Shown: piece after piece, positions 24,683 to 32,765 of the stretch
Layout of the letters: each line of letters opens with the position of its first letter
How positions within the stretch are numbered: the first letter of the stretch is position 1
Source of the DNA: an uncultured Lachnospiraceae bacterium
Lineage (GTDB): Bacteria > Bacillota > Clostridia > Lachnospirales > Lachnospiraceae
Assembly (NCBI GenBank): GCA_900314445.1
Contig: OMVA01000105.1
Span: 1-33,536 of the forward strand
Length of the DNA stretch: 33,536 nt
Direction of reading: 5' to 3'
Translations under genes and position numbers: made by a program
Notes under the pieces: generated by a model
What the model saw: only the letters and a program-made list of their open reading frames with translations
Databases searched by the model: none
Told to the model about the DNA's origin: nothing

Positions 24683-24712
24683 TTGTGGAAGAAGTTTGGG
24701 ACAATGTATAAT
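24683..24712 (+). promoter_or_regulatory. Promoter for the patatin-NlpC-DegV unit
   Basis: TTGTGG (24683-24688), an 18-base spacer and a perfect TATAAT (24707-24712) precede a leader of about 100 nt that carries GCGCAACTCATTTGCAGGGG (24757-24774+), a clear copy of the dispersed motif. Confidence 0.6.
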
Positions 24713-24819
24713 TAGAACGAATGTAAGGTTAGATGTGCAATGGTGAATAATCTTCGCGCAACTCATTTGCAGGGGCGGGATGAGGCACTAGCACAGAAGG
24801 TAATAGAAAGAAGAAAAAT

Positions 24820-25740
24820 ATGAGTAAAGTAATTCGAACATGGTCACATATTGATAAGATTCCATATCGCAGGGCATCTAAGGATATTACGGAGTGCTGC
24901 TTTGTTTTAGAGGGCGGGGCTTTTCGCGGTGTCTATGGCGAGGGCGTGACGGATTATCTTATGTATAAGGGGATTAATCCTTCCTGCATTATCGGAGAGT
25001 CGGCAGGGGCTTTATACGGCCTCAATATGCTGGCGGGGCAGATTGGTCGTGCGGCCAGAATTAATCTGACTTTTCGACATGATTCGGAGTACGTGGGTGC
25101 TAAGGCTATCCGAAAGAATAAGGGGATTTTCGGATTTGATTTTGCTTTTAACACCTATAACGATATTGAGCCAATTGATGAGGAGAGAATGAACTCTGGT
25201 CTCCAGCGTTTCGTGTGCGTGGCCACAAGACTTCGTGATGGCAAGCCAGTTTATTTCGAGTATGGCAAGTGTCCGGATATAAACATTGCAATTCAGGCAT
25301 CGGCTTCTATGCCATTCTTTTCCAAGCCTGTGGTGATTGATGGACAGAAGTATCTGGACGGCGGTAATTCCGACAAGATTCCGGTGCGCTGGGCCATGCA
25401 GCAGGGCTATGAAAAGATTGTGGTAATTACAACTCGCCCTGCGGGTTATCGTAAGAAGGACCGGGATAAGTTTACGGATATGATGGCTCCTCGTGTTTAC
25501 AAGAATTATCCGGAATATGCAACGCTTCTTATGGACTATAATGCTTTTGAAAATCAGCAGAGACAGGATATTGAACTGCTGGCTCAGGAAGGTAGAATCT
25601 TTAAAATTGATCCACCGGATTTTATTAATGAGGTGGGAAGACTTGAGTCCGATATGGAAAAACTCGGACATCTTTATTACCTAGGATACCGAGATGGAAA
25701 ACGACTTTACAAAGAACTTAAAAAATATTTTGAAAAATAA
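24820..25740 (+). CDS. Patatin-like phospholipase
   Basis: A 306-aa cytoplasmic lipid acyl hydrolase of the patatin/RssA family. The glycine-rich oxyanion motif is GGAFRG (32-37), the nucleophile elbow is GESAG with Ser61, and the catalytic Asp180 lies in DGG (180-182), giving the Ser-Asp dyad. There is no signal peptide. It is the first gene of an operon, its end overlapping the next gene by 47 nt. The ribosome site is weak (GAAAGAAG). The substrate and role are unknown; membrane phospholipid turnover is the family expectation. Confidence 0.92.
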   Translation: MSKVIRTWSHIDKIPYRRASKDITECCFVLEGGAFRGVYGEGVTDYLMYKGINPSCIIGESAGALYGLNMLAGQIGRAARINLTFRHDSEYVGAKAIRKNKGIFGFDFAFNTYNDIEPIDEERMNSGLQRFVCVATRLRDGKPVYFEYGKCPDINIAIQASASMPFFSKPVVIDGQKYLDGGNSDKIPVRWAMQQGYEKIVVITTRPAGYRKKDRDKFTDMMAPRVYKNYPEYATLLMDYNAFENQQRQDIELLAQEGRIFKIDPPDFINEVGRLESDMEKLGHLYYLGYRDGKRLYKELKKYFEK

Positions 25741-27148
25741 AAGAATTAGAAAGTTTCCAGGAAAAATCGCTATGGCAACTTCTCTGGCTGTAATTCTTTC
25801 GGCAAATGCATTTGCCGGGGGTATCACAGCGGAAGAAGCGGAGTTTGACTACCAGGAGGAGGATTTTGCTTCGGATCTTGCTCATCAGGAGGGTGATTTT
25901 GCTGCTGGTCTTGTGGGCCAGGAAGGTGCTTCCTCAAATGTGCAGTCCAGCTATAGTTCCATCTATGGCGAAGACGAAATTGAAAGTTTTTCAGACAACT
26001 GGTCGGGCAAAGTGCTTCTGGATGATTATTTGAATCTGGAAGAAGGTGCTATAGAGGATGCCTTAAATGCCAATCTGACGTCCTTTGTGCAGAATAATAA
26101 TTCCTATCAGGGAAGTGATGCCACACCATTTTTAGGAACTCCATACAATGGTGAAGTGGACCGTGGACCAAGACAGGGGATGAATTGCATCTCATTTGTA
26201 CTGAGGGTATTGCAGGAAACGGGCATGGATAATCTTTACGATCTTGACATGGATTCCACCACTTCCTTATATTCTTTTTTGAACTGGGTCGGCGGCAAGG
26301 ATCGGGGCAGTTATAAAATTCTGGCTTACGAGTACTCCAATACGGAAATGCTTTTACAGGGCTATCCGGATCTCAGTGAGAAGAATGCCGGCCAGGTAAT
26401 TGAAAATTATAAGCCTATGAAGGGCGATATTCTGGTGGCAATTCCTAAGGGCAGTATCGGTGGTAGAAATGATCATCATATTGGATTTTATATGGGAGAT
26501 ACAGACGGCGAAAATCCGGATGCTCTTTCTGGGAATCTGAATCTTTTCTGGCATTCCATTGAGCACTTACGGGATGGCAATCCTTTGCTTGGTGGAGTGA
26601 ACAGCAATAAGGCCAATGCAACAGGTAATATGATTTCTTCTATTCAGGGTGTTGCTGAGGATGTGACCTGGATTGTCTTTCCTGTTTCTCATAGAAAGTA
26701 TTACGCCGGCATTCAGGTTCAAAACCAGGAAGGTGATGAACTGGAGGGAGTTACATTTACATATCAGGTGGCTTACCAAAATATTGAGACCGGTAAGATT
26801 TCCTATGAGGATATGGGAAAAGTAACCACAGATGCAAATGGACTTGCCATGGCTGTGTTTACAAGTAAAGCTGTAAAGGGTATGATTCCAGACTTTTCAG
26901 AAGATGTGAGATTCATAAAGACAGTAGAAGATAGCTCGGAACTCTATTATGAAGTGGATTGTCAGGACAGTGAGAGTCAGGCACAAAAGTCTGCGGACCA
27001 GATTACAATAGAAGAAAGTATTCAGGGACAATTAATTTCTAACAATGGCACAGTGAAGTCCATTTTAGAGGGATTTACAAACAAGAAAACAACAAGTGGA
27101 CAATACTTTAATATCTTTAATAGTATAAAGGAGGATTCGGATGAGTGA
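25694..27148 (+). CDS. Secreted NlpC/P60-like cysteine hydrolase
   Basis: A 484-aa exported protein has a basic N-region (KNKRIRKFPGK), a hydrophobic core and a likely cleavage after ANAFA near residue 41. An acidic stretch with an imperfect repeat (EEDFASDLAHQ, EGDFAAGLVGQ) follows. The central domain looks like NlpC/P60, with GTPYNG, catalytic Cys165 in NCISF and His262 in HHIGFYMGD, predicting a cell-wall peptide hydrolase or amidase. After about residue 335 a SpaA/transthyretin-like beta domain (VTFTYQVAYQNIETGK, TTDANGLA) follows. The homology is weak. Start ATG 25694 overlaps the patatin gene by 47 nt; ATG 25772 would shorten the overlap but remove the basic N-region. It overlaps degV by 8 nt. 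Confidence 0.75.
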   Translation: MENDFTKNLKNILKNKRIRKFPGKIAMATSLAVILSANAFAGGITAEEAEFDYQEEDFASDLAHQEGDFAAGLVGQEGASSNVQSSYSSIYGEDEIESFSDNWSGKVLLDDYLNLEEGAIEDALNANLTSFVQNNNSYQGSDATPFLGTPYNGEVDRGPRQGMNCISFVLRVLQETGMDNLYDLDMDSTTSLYSFLNWVGGKDRGSYKILAYEYSNTEMLLQGYPDLSEKNAGQVIENYKPMKGDILVAIPKGSIGGRNDHHIGFYMGDTDGENPDALSGNLNLFWHSIEHLRDGNPLLGGVNSNKANATGNMISSIQGVAEDVTWIVFPVSHRKYYAGIQVQNQEGDELEGVTFTYQVAYQNIETGKISYEDMGKVTTDANGLAMAVFTSKAVKGMIPDFSEDVRFIKTVEDSSELYYEVDCQDSESQAQKSADQITIEESIQGQLISNNGTVKSILEGFTNKKTTSGQYFNIFNSIKEDSDE

Positions 27149-28025
27149 TTATATTTTGAGCTGTTGCTCAACAATTGACTTAACAAATGAATGGGTAAAG
27201 GATCGTGATTTACATTACATTCCTTTTAATATTATTGTGGATGGTCAGCAGTATAAGGATGATATGGGACTTACCTTTTCTCCTCAGAATCTTTACAAGA
27301 TGATGGAAGCTGGTGCGGAAGCCAAGACTTCTCAGGTTGGTATTGGTGAATATCTGGATTATTTCACACCTTTCCTGGAAGAGGGAAAGGACATTCTCCA
27401 TGTAAGTCTTTCAACAGGTATCTCAGGAACCTTTAACTCAGCGTGTCTTGCAAAGGAACAGCTACTGGAAAAGTATCCAGATCGCAAGATTATTGTGCTG
27501 GATTCTATGGCTGCATCTTCTGGTTACGGACTTCTTATGGAATATGCCTGTGATAAGCGTGATGAGGGCATGTCCATTGAAGACCTTGCTGCCTGGATCG
27601 AAGAGAATAAGCTGAATCTTAATCATTGGTTCTTCTCCAATGACCTTACATATTATATTAAGGGTGGCCGTGTATCCAAGGCGGCTGGTATGGTTGGCCA
27701 GGTGCTTTCCATTTGCCCACTTCTCAATGTTGATCTGGAAGGTCGCCTGATTCCTCGTGAAAAGGTTAGAACAAAGAAGAAGGTTGAAAAGCGTATCGTA
27801 GAAAAAATGGTGGAGAATGCAGAAGGCGGCAAGGATTATGCCGGTAAGTGCTTCATTTCCACATCAGACTATGAGGCCTCCGATCGTGTAAAGGAACTTG
27901 TGGAAAATGAGTTCCCACAGCTGAAGGGAAAGATTCATATCTTTGATATCGGTTGTACCATTGGCAGCCACACAGGTCCTGGTACGGTAGCTCTCTTCTT
28001 TATGGGCAATAAGAGAGTAGATTAA
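27141..28025 (+). CDS. DegV family fatty-acid-binding protein
   Basis: The 294-aa protein has the DegV layout. The N-terminal domain includes the fatty-acid pocket segment (HVSLSTGISGTFNSA), a DSMAASSGYGLL stretch and the family signature YYIKGGRVSKAAGMVG. The C-terminal domain (KGKIHIFDIGCTIGSHTGPGTVALFF) carries the characteristic IGSHTGPG ending. DegV proteins such as FakB bind a fatty acid and present it to FakA kinase; no FakA is nearby. AAGGAGG lies 7 nt upstream. Neighbouring a patatin hydrolase, a role in handling released fatty acids is plausible but inferred. Confidence 0.93.
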   Translation: MSDYILSCCSTIDLTNEWVKDRDLHYIPFNIIVDGQQYKDDMGLTFSPQNLYKMMEAGAEAKTSQVGIGEYLDYFTPFLEEGKDILHVSLSTGISGTFNSACLAKEQLLEKYPDRKIIVLDSMAASSGYGLLMEYACDKRDEGMSIEDLAAWIEENKLNLNHWFFSNDLTYYIKGGRVSKAAGMVGQVLSICPLLNVDLEGRLIPREKVRTKKKVEKRIVEKMVENAEGGKDYAGKCFISTSDYEASDRVKELVENEFPQLKGKIHIFDIGCTIGSHTGPGTVALFFMGNKRVD

Positions 28026-28036
28026 TAAACATACAA

Positions 28037-28080
28037 AAAGAGTCTGTTATATACAAAACTTATAGCGGACTCTTTTTTTT
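28037..28080 (+). terminator. Terminator of the patatin-NlpC-DegV unit
   Basis: A 15-bp stem (28037-28051 with 28061-28075, including two G-U pairs) has a nine-base loop and runs into a T8 tract. Confidence 0.93.
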
Positions 28081-28202
28081 ATATATTAGTCAAACCTATA
28101 ACACAGTGATATAGTTACATCATCAAAGCAGGGAACAGGAAAAAATATTAAGAAAAGCCAGTAAATATAAGGATTTTTGAAAAATCAGGAGGATTAAAAA
28201 TT

Positions 28203-29504
28203 ATGTCAGAACTTAAGGAAAGAAAATTACATTTTGAAACATTACAGACACACGTAGGTCAGGAAAAGCCAGATCCAGTTACAGATGCAAGAGCAGTTCC
28301 AATCTACCAGACATCATCATTCGTTTTCAGAAACTCTGATCACGCAGCTGACAGATTTGGTCTTCGTGATTCTGGTAACATCTACGGACGTCTTACAAAC
28401 CCAACAGAAGATGTATTCGAGCAGAGAATCGCAGCTCTGGAAGGTGGTGCAGCAGCACTTGCAGTTGCATCTGGTGCAGCAGCAGTAACTTATGTTTTCC
28501 AGGCACTGGCTCACGTTGGTGATCACATCGTTTCGGCTAAGAATATCTACGGTGGAACATACAACTACCTTGCACACACATTTGTAGATGCAGGTGTTAC
28601 AACAACATTCGTAGATCCTTACAACTATGAAGAAATTGAAGCAGCAATTAAGCCTGAAACAAAGGCTCTTTACGCTGAATCACTTGGTAATCCAAATGGT
28701 GAAGTTCTCGATATTGAAAAGTGGGCAGAAATCGCTCATAAGCACAACCTTCCACTGGTTATCGACAACACATTTGCAACGCCATTCCTGATCAGACCTT
28801 TCGAATATGGCGCTGATATCGTAGTTCACTCAGCAACAAAGTTTATCGGAGGACATGGAACAACAATCGGTGGTGTTATCATCGATGGTGGTAAGTTTAA
28901 CTGGGATCAGCCAGAGAGATGGCCATGGCTCAGCAATCCAAATCCTTCTTACCACGGCGTAAGCTTTGCTAAGGACGCAGCTCCAGTTGGATTCATCGTT
29001 TACATCCGTGCAATCCTTCTTCGTGATACAGGTGCTACACTTTCACCATTCCACGCTTGGATCTTCCTTCAGGGTCTTGAAACACTTTCACTTCGCGTAG
29101 AGCGTCACGTTCAGAACGCACTGAAGGTTGTTGAATACCTTGAGAACAATGATCAGGTTGAGTATGTATCTCACCCAGCAGTGTCAAAGGATCCTGTACA
29201 GCAGGCACTTTACAAGAAATACCTTCCAAACGGTGGTGGTTCTATCTTCACATTTGACATCAAGGGTGACGACAGAAAGGCTAAGGACTTCATCGATAAC
29301 CTTCAGCTCTTCTCACTGCTTGCAAACGTTGCTGACGTTAAGTCACTGGCTATTCACCCAGCTTCAACAACTCACTCAGAGGACAACGCTGAGGAACTGA
29401 TTGAGCAGGGCATCAAGCAGAACACAGTTCGTCTGTCAGTTGGTATCGAGCATATCGATGATATCCTCTTCGATCTGCAGGAAGCTTTTGACGCAGTAAA
29501 ATAA
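28203..29504 (+). CDS. metY: O-acetylhomoserine sulfhydrylase (aminocarboxypropyltransferase)
   Basis: This PLP enzyme makes homocysteine (or methionine) from O-acetylhomoserine and sulfide or methanethiol. The 433-aa length is that of the MetY branch rather than the roughly 380-aa MetB/MetC enzymes. Motifs include YGRLTNPTEDVFEQRIAALEGG, the substrate loop near SAKNIYGGTYN and the PLP lysine K213 in SATKFIGGHGT. GGAGG lies 9 nt before ATG. No S-box or other SAM riboswitch is visible in the 177-nt leader, which holds only a weak possible TATAGT -10 near 28110. It is monocistronic and ends at a terminator. Confidence 0.95.
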   Translation: MSELKERKLHFETLQTHVGQEKPDPVTDARAVPIYQTSSFVFRNSDHAADRFGLRDSGNIYGRLTNPTEDVFEQRIAALEGGAAALAVASGAAAVTYVFQALAHVGDHIVSAKNIYGGTYNYLAHTFVDAGVTTTFVDPYNYEEIEAAIKPETKALYAESLGNPNGEVLDIEKWAEIAHKHNLPLVIDNTFATPFLIRPFEYGADIVVHSATKFIGGHGTTIGGVIIDGGKFNWDQPERWPWLSNPNPSYHGVSFAKDAAPVGFIVYIRAILLRDTGATLSPFHAWIFLQGLETLSLRVERHVQNALKVVEYLENNDQVEYVSHPAVSKDPVQQALYKKYLPNGGGSIFTFDIKGDDRKAKDFIDNLQLFSLLANVADVKSLAIHPASTTHSEDNAEELIEQGIKQNTVRLSVGIEHIDDILFDLQEAFDAVK

Positions 29505-29521
29505 TTAAAAATGCTATTCCA

Positions 29522-29560
29522 TTCGCTCTGGCCCACGCCAAGAGTCAGAGCGAATTTTGT
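29522..29560 (+). terminator. Terminator of metY
   Basis: TTCGCTCTG (29522-29530) pairs with CAGAGCGAA (29546-29554), followed by TTTTGTTG. Confidence 0.88.
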
Positions 29561-29596
29561 TGAATAATCCAAACTCCTAAATATCCTAAAAAAATT

Positions 29597-29657
29597 AAAA
29601 ACAGGCTAAGTTGAGGTCAACCCCCCATATGGGCGAGGCTATTCATAGCCTGTTTTT
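29597..29657. terminator. Bidirectional terminator-like hairpin between metY and trpS
   Basis: AAAAACAGGCTA (29597-29608) and TAGCCTGTTTTT (29646-29657) are perfect complements, so both strands end a hairpin in a U-run. A second AGGCTA (29636-29641) can instead pair locally with TAGCCT (29646-29651), giving two mutually exclusive folds. The enclosed segment contains CCCATATGGG. It may simply end transcription from both convergent genes. Confidence 0.65.
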
Positions 29658-29774
29658 ATTTGCGTTTCACATAAATAGCGGATATTCAATCTGCAATTTA
29701 TATGTTGAATTTGTGGGAAATGGTTTGGGAAAAATCTATTGGGAGATAGACTATGGGTAGAAGAAATATGAAAG

Positions 29775-29804
29775 GAAAGGTCGATGGATTCATCCATCGA
29801 CCTT
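29775..29804. terminator. Perfect 13-bp hairpin downstream of trpS
   Basis: AAAGGTCGATGGA-TTCA-TCCATCGACCTTT is a perfect inverted repeat. The + strand continues ATTTTT and the minus strand continues CCTTTC. It lies 47 nt past the trpS stop and probably serves as its terminator or a bidirectional one. The rest of the gap 29658-29774 holds nothing I can name. Confidence 0.75.
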
Positions 29805-29851
29805 TATTTTTGCGTTATTTAAAATGTAAGAATTATCGTGACATTTTTAAA

Positions 29852-30946
29852 TTAGTCATTATATTTCTTAGCCCAGGTATCAATGAGAGCCTGATCTTCG
29901 AAGTAGTTGATCTTCATAGCACGCTTAACTTCAGCAAGAGTAGCAGATGCCTGCTCATGAGCAGCAGCTGTACCAGCCTTGAGGATATCAACAACACCAG
30001 GGATGTCCTTTTCGAACTTAGCACGTTTTGCACGGATTGGAGCAAGCTCCTTGTTGATGACATTGAGAAGAAGCTTCTTACACTTAACGTCGCCAAGACC
30101 GCCCTTAGCGTAGTGCTCCTTCATTTCATCCAGATTCTTGTAATCTGGGCAGAACTCTGGGAAGTCATCATCTGTTGCGAAAGCATCCAGATATGTGAAT
30201 ACAGCGTTGCCTTCAACCTGACCAGGATCAGAAATCTGAATGTGGTTAGGATCTGTGTACATGCTCATAACCTTTGTCTTGACGTCCTTCTCAGAATCAG
30301 AAAGGTAGATGCAGTTGCCAAGAGATTTACTCATCTTAGCCTTGCCGTCTGTACCTGGAAGACGAGAGCAGATAGAGTTCTGTGGAATGAGAGCATCTGG
30401 TTCCACCAGTATGTCACTTCCGTCGCCATATGTTGAATTGAACTTACGAACGATTTCACGAGCCTGTTCAATCATTGGAAGCTGATCTTCACCTACAGGA
30501 ACTGTAGTTGCCTTGAAGGCTGTGATATCAGAAGTCTGGCTGACTGGATAGCAGAGGAAACCAGCTGGGATAGAAGCCTCGAAGTTACGAAGCTGAATCT
30601 CAGACTTAACAGTAGGATTTCTCTGAAGTCTTGAAACAGTAACCAGGTTCATGTAATAGAAAGTCAGCTCTGTCAGTTCCTGAATCTCAGACTGCAGGAA
30701 GATGTTTGACTTAGCTGGATCGATACCTACTGAAAGGTAGTCCAGAGCAACTTCAATGATGTTCTGACGAATCTTTTCTGGATTATCGAAGTTATCTGTC
30801 AGTGCTTGTGCATCAGCAATCATAATGAAAATCTTATCGAAATCTCCAGTATTCTGAAGCTGAACACGACGCTTTAATGACCCAACATAATGACCCAGGT
30901 GAAGTTTACCTGTTGGACGGTCACCTGTAAGAATAATTTTTTCCAT
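29852..30946 (-). CDS. trpS: Tryptophanyl-tRNA synthetase
   Basis: This class I synthetase charges tRNA-Trp. The 364-aa product begins [20 protein letters not shown], with the HIGH-type motif LHLGHY, and carries KMSKS at 204-208 in [11 protein letters not shown]. Start choice: AGGGAGGA sits 5-6 nt before ATG 30946; the open frame continues upstream to 31039 but through the leader hairpin and without a ribosome site. The gene is monocistronic on the minus strand, convergent with metY and divergent from trpF. No T-box is present in its short leader, unlike many Firmicutes trpS genes. Confidence 0.96.
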   Translation of the reverse strand: MEKIILTGDRPTGKLHLGHYVGSLKRRVQLQNTGDFDKIFIMIADAQALTDNFDNPEKIRQNIIEVALDYLSVGIDPAKSNIFLQSEIQELTELTFYYMNLVTVSRLQRNPTVKSEIQLRNFEASIPAGFLCYPVSQTSDITAFKATTVPVGEDQLPMIEQAREIVRKFNSTYGDGSDILVEPDALIPQNSICSRLPGTDGKAKMSKSLGNCIYLSDSEKDVKTKVMSMYTDPNHIQISDPGQVEGNAVFTYLDAFATDDDFPEFCPDYKNLDEMKEHYAKGGLGDVKCKKLLLNVINKELAPIRAKRAKFEKDIPGVVDILKAGTAAAHEQASATLAEVKRAMKINYFEDQALIDTWAKKYND

Positions 30947-30961
30947 AATGTCCTCCCTAGT

Positions 30962-31038
30962 TGTGTGTAAATTCAAAGCGCATCTCATTTGCATGGTTTT
31001 TATCCCTTCTTTGCAAATGGACTGTGCTAGAACACACA
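30962..31038 (-). promoter_or_regulatory. Long inverted repeat in the trpS leader
   Basis: The leader RNA can fold on itself. TGTGTGT (31038-31032) pairs with ACACACA (30968-30962). Inside, AGCACAGTCCATTTGCA (minus strand, near 31028-31012) faces TGCAAATGAGATGCGCT (near 30993-30977), two inverted copies of the dispersed motif. The 18-mer CATGCAAATGAGATGCGC (30996-30979, minus) is identical to 33214-33231. It could be an attenuating or protein-bound leader; no T-box features are seen. Confidence 0.6.
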
Positions 31039-31047
31039 TATTTACTT

Positions 31048-31076
31048 ATTATAAGGATTTTTGCCACTTTTCGCCA
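31048..31076 (-). promoter_or_regulatory. Candidate trpS promoter
   Basis: On the minus strand TATAAT (31053-31048) is preceded by a 17-base spacer and a weak -35 TGGCGA (31076-31071). Transcription from here would include the leader inverted repeat. Confidence 0.5.
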
Positions 31077-31091
31077 CAGTTTTTTCCTGCT

Positions 31092-31120
31092 TTGACTTTT
31101 ATATAGGGCATTATTATACT
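31092..31120 (+). promoter_or_regulatory. trpF promoter
   Basis: TTGACT (31092-31097), a 17-base spacer and TATACT (31115-31120) lie back to back with the trpS promoter. Confidence 0.82.
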
Positions 31121-31188
31121 GAAGGGGCGTGGGTATGAGAAAAATCATTGCGATGGTACTTGCGAAAATTATGGATGAGGGAGAGATC

Positions 31189-31953
31189 ATGTTCGTAAAA
31201 ATCTGTGGCGTCACTTGTGAAAAAGATATTTCATATATTGAAAAAGCAAAGCCTGATTTTGCAGGGGTGATTCTTTTCTTTCCAAAGAGTAAGAGAAATA
31301 TTTCTCTTTCCCGGGCAAAGAAACTGAAGGGAGAAATGCCGGAAGGAATCGAGACGGTGGCTGTCTGCGTATCGCCAAGTCTGGAGCAGGTTCTGGATAT
31401 TCGAGATGCAGGTTTCTCCTACATTCAGATTCATGGAAAATTGTCAGTAGAGGTGCTGGACGCCTTGGATAAAATGGGACATCCAGAACGGATGGAAGTT
31501 CCGGATATGAGAAAATTAAAAGTGATTCGCGCCTACAATAAGGTAGAGGAAGAGGAACTTGCGGAGATTGAAAAGCTGCGTGAGCGGGATGAAGTTTTTG
31601 CCTTCCTCTTTGATGCCAAGGAACCAGGTAGCGGTGTAACCTTTGACTGGACCCAGATTCCGGATCAGGACTTTTTAAAGAAGCCTTACTTCTTGTCTGG
31701 AGGTTTGAATCCTGGCAATGTTTATGACGCGGTTCGAAAGGCAAAGCCGGATGGTGTGGATGCTTCTTCTGGAGTGGAACTATCAGTAGCGGATGCATCC
31801 TTTCTGGCAAATCTTATGGGGGTATCCAGCCTTGTGGATGATTCTCTTTATGGAGAAGGCCATTGCAGACAGTCCGATTTGTCAATGAAAGATATGGATA
31901 AGATTCAGGTCTTTGTGGAAAAGGCGAGAAAAGCGGCAAATACATTTGCATAA
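31189..31953 (+). CDS. trpF: Phosphoribosylanthranilate isomerase, stand-alone
   Basis: This enzyme performs the Amadori rearrangement of phosphoribosylanthranilate in tryptophan synthesis. The start is MFVKICGVT with the catalytic Cys6, and the catalytic Asp142 lies in FDAKEPGSGVTFDW. The phosphate site SGGLNPGN, then DASSGVE follow, all in family order. The protein is 254 aa, about 40-50 longer than usual, with an insert near 95-120 and a C-terminal extension. GAGGGAG before ATG 31189 fixes the start; an in-frame ATG at 31129 is possible but precedes the conserved N-terminus by 20 residues. No other trp biosynthesis gene is nearby, but trpS is divergent. Confidence 0.9.
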   Translation: MFVKICGVTCEKDISYIEKAKPDFAGVILFFPKSKRNISLSRAKKLKGEMPEGIETVAVCVSPSLEQVLDIRDAGFSYIQIHGKLSVEVLDALDKMGHPERMEVPDMRKLKVIRAYNKVEEEELAEIEKLRERDEVFAFLFDAKEPGSGVTFDWTQIPDQDFLKKPYFLSGGLNPGNVYDAVRKAKPDGVDASSGVELSVADASFLANLMGVSSLVDDSLYGEGHCRQSDLSMKDMDKIQVFVEKARKAANTFA

Positions 31954-31979
31954 AAAACTTTGTGAAGGATAGGGCAAAT

Positions 31980-32411
31980 ATGATTTACACGGATTTAACG
32001 AGAAAAGCTATAAATATTGCTTATAAGGCGCATGAAAAGCAACGCGATCATTCTGGGATTCCATATATTCTGCATCCCATTCATTTGGCAGAACAGATGA
32101 CAACGGAGGATACCTGCGTTGTTGCGATTCTTCATGATGTTGTGGAAGATACCACAGTGACTTTGGAGGACTTAAGACAGGAGGGATTTTCTGAGGCCCA
32201 GCTGGAAGGAATTCGCCTCTTAACACATCTTCCTGATGTGGATTATTTTGATTACGTGCGCGGCCTGAAGGATAATCCAATTGCCCGTGCAGTAAAGATT
32301 GCTGATTTGCATCATAACTCAGATCCAAGTCGTTTGGTGGAAATTACCCCACATGATTTAGAGAGATTTGAAAAATATAAGAAGGCTTTGGAGATTTTAG
32401 GAGCCAAGTAG
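31980..32411 (+). CDS. Small HD hydrolase of the SpoT/MESH1 type (possible ppGpp hydrolase)
   Basis: A 143-aa protein consisting only of the RelA/SpoT-like HD_4 domain. His32 lies in LHPIHLAEQM, the His52-Asp53 pair in AILHDVVEDT, and Asp109 in AVKIADLHHNSD, matching the metal ligands of the (p)ppGpp hydrolase domain. There is no synthetase, TGS or ACT domain, so it fits a small alarmone hydrolase, although other nucleotide substrates are possible. Start ATG 31980 with AGGG/AAGGA upstream is chosen over a GTG at 31962. It lies 26 nt after trpF and is probably co-transcribed. Confidence 0.85.
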   Translation: MIYTDLTRKAINIAYKAHEKQRDHSGIPYILHPIHLAEQMTTEDTCVVAILHDVVEDTTVTLEDLRQEGFSEAQLEGIRLLTHLPDVDYFDYVRGLKDNPIARAVKIADLHHNSDPSRLVEITPHDLERFEKYKKALEILGAK

Positions 32412-32419
32412 GAATATGA

Positions 32420-32551
32420 ATGAGTGAAATTAAAATTTATGTAGAAGACGCAAGGCGCATGGATGAAGCGACGTCTCTGGCTAGAAAAATGAATCTGGAA
32501 GTGACAACAGAGGAGCCGGGGCTGGCAGTTCTTCCGTCTCTATTGTCATGA
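32420..32551 (+). pseudogene. Short ORF (43 aa), probable truncated gene
   Basis: ATG 32420 opens MSEIKIYVEDARRMDEAT, followed by LARKMNLEVTTEEPGLAVL, and stops at TGA 32549. The pattern resembles the start of a larger enzyme domain (vaguely like RsmJ-type methyltransferase N-termini), not a complete small protein. A short open stretch in another frame (from 32547, HDKQGQTLEKIEKK) follows directly, which hints at a frameshift or deletion. It lies 8 nt after the HD gene and just before a terminator, so it is the decayed end of that operon. Confidence 0.4.
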
Positions 32552-32595
32552 TAAGCAGGGGCAAACTCTGGAAAAAATAGAAAAGAAATAAGATT

Positions 32596-32647
32596 AAATG
32601 TCGGCGTAGCTCCTGAAAAAGATTGGGAACTGAGTCGACATTTTTTA
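32596..32647 (+). terminator. Terminator of the trpF-HD unit
   Basis: AATGTCG and CGACATT form the outer stem, with a second inner helix GCTCC/GGGA and a run of six T residues (32641-32646). Confidence 0.8.
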
Positions 32648-32705
32648 ATGGAGCCATATAAGAAATCTATATTTGTAAACTTATAAAGTATGGAGAAAAT
32701 AATTC

Positions 32706-32765
32706 TTGACGAGGATAAGGATAGGTAGTATATTTTACTTGAACATCTGAACGAGTGTTCATATG
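32706..32765 (+). promoter_or_regulatory. Promoter and ArsR-type operator for the metal-sensor gene
   Basis: TTGACG (32706-32711), a 17-base spacer and TATATT (32729-32734) form the promoter. Directly over the expected start lies TGAACATCTGAACGAGTG followed by TTCATATG (32740-32765). This contains the inverted pair TGAACA/TGTTCA, the half-site typical of SmtB/CzrA/CadC operators, with an extra internal TGAAC. Autorepression released by metal is the family expectation. The following gap to 32894 holds CATTTGC and GCAAATG motif cores at 32784 and 32837 but no gene. Confidence 0.75.

Noticed and set aside
25012..25671. 219-codon minus strand open frame opposite the patatin gene
   Set aside because: It is a shadow of a gene with intact patatin motifs.
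28081..28202. SAM riboswitch before metY
   Set aside because: None of the S-box or SAM-II/III conserved elements is visible; only an A/T-rich leader is seen.
29753..30436. 227-codon + strand open frame antisense to trpS, preceded by GGGAG
   Set aside because: It runs through the hairpin at 29775-29804 and then is the exact complement of trpS coding sequence. Composition is that of a shadow frame and the trpS motifs are unmistakable.
30947..31050. T-box before trpS
   Set aside because: The leader is under 100 nt and lacks the AGTA loop, the specifier stem and the TGGNACC T-box sequence.
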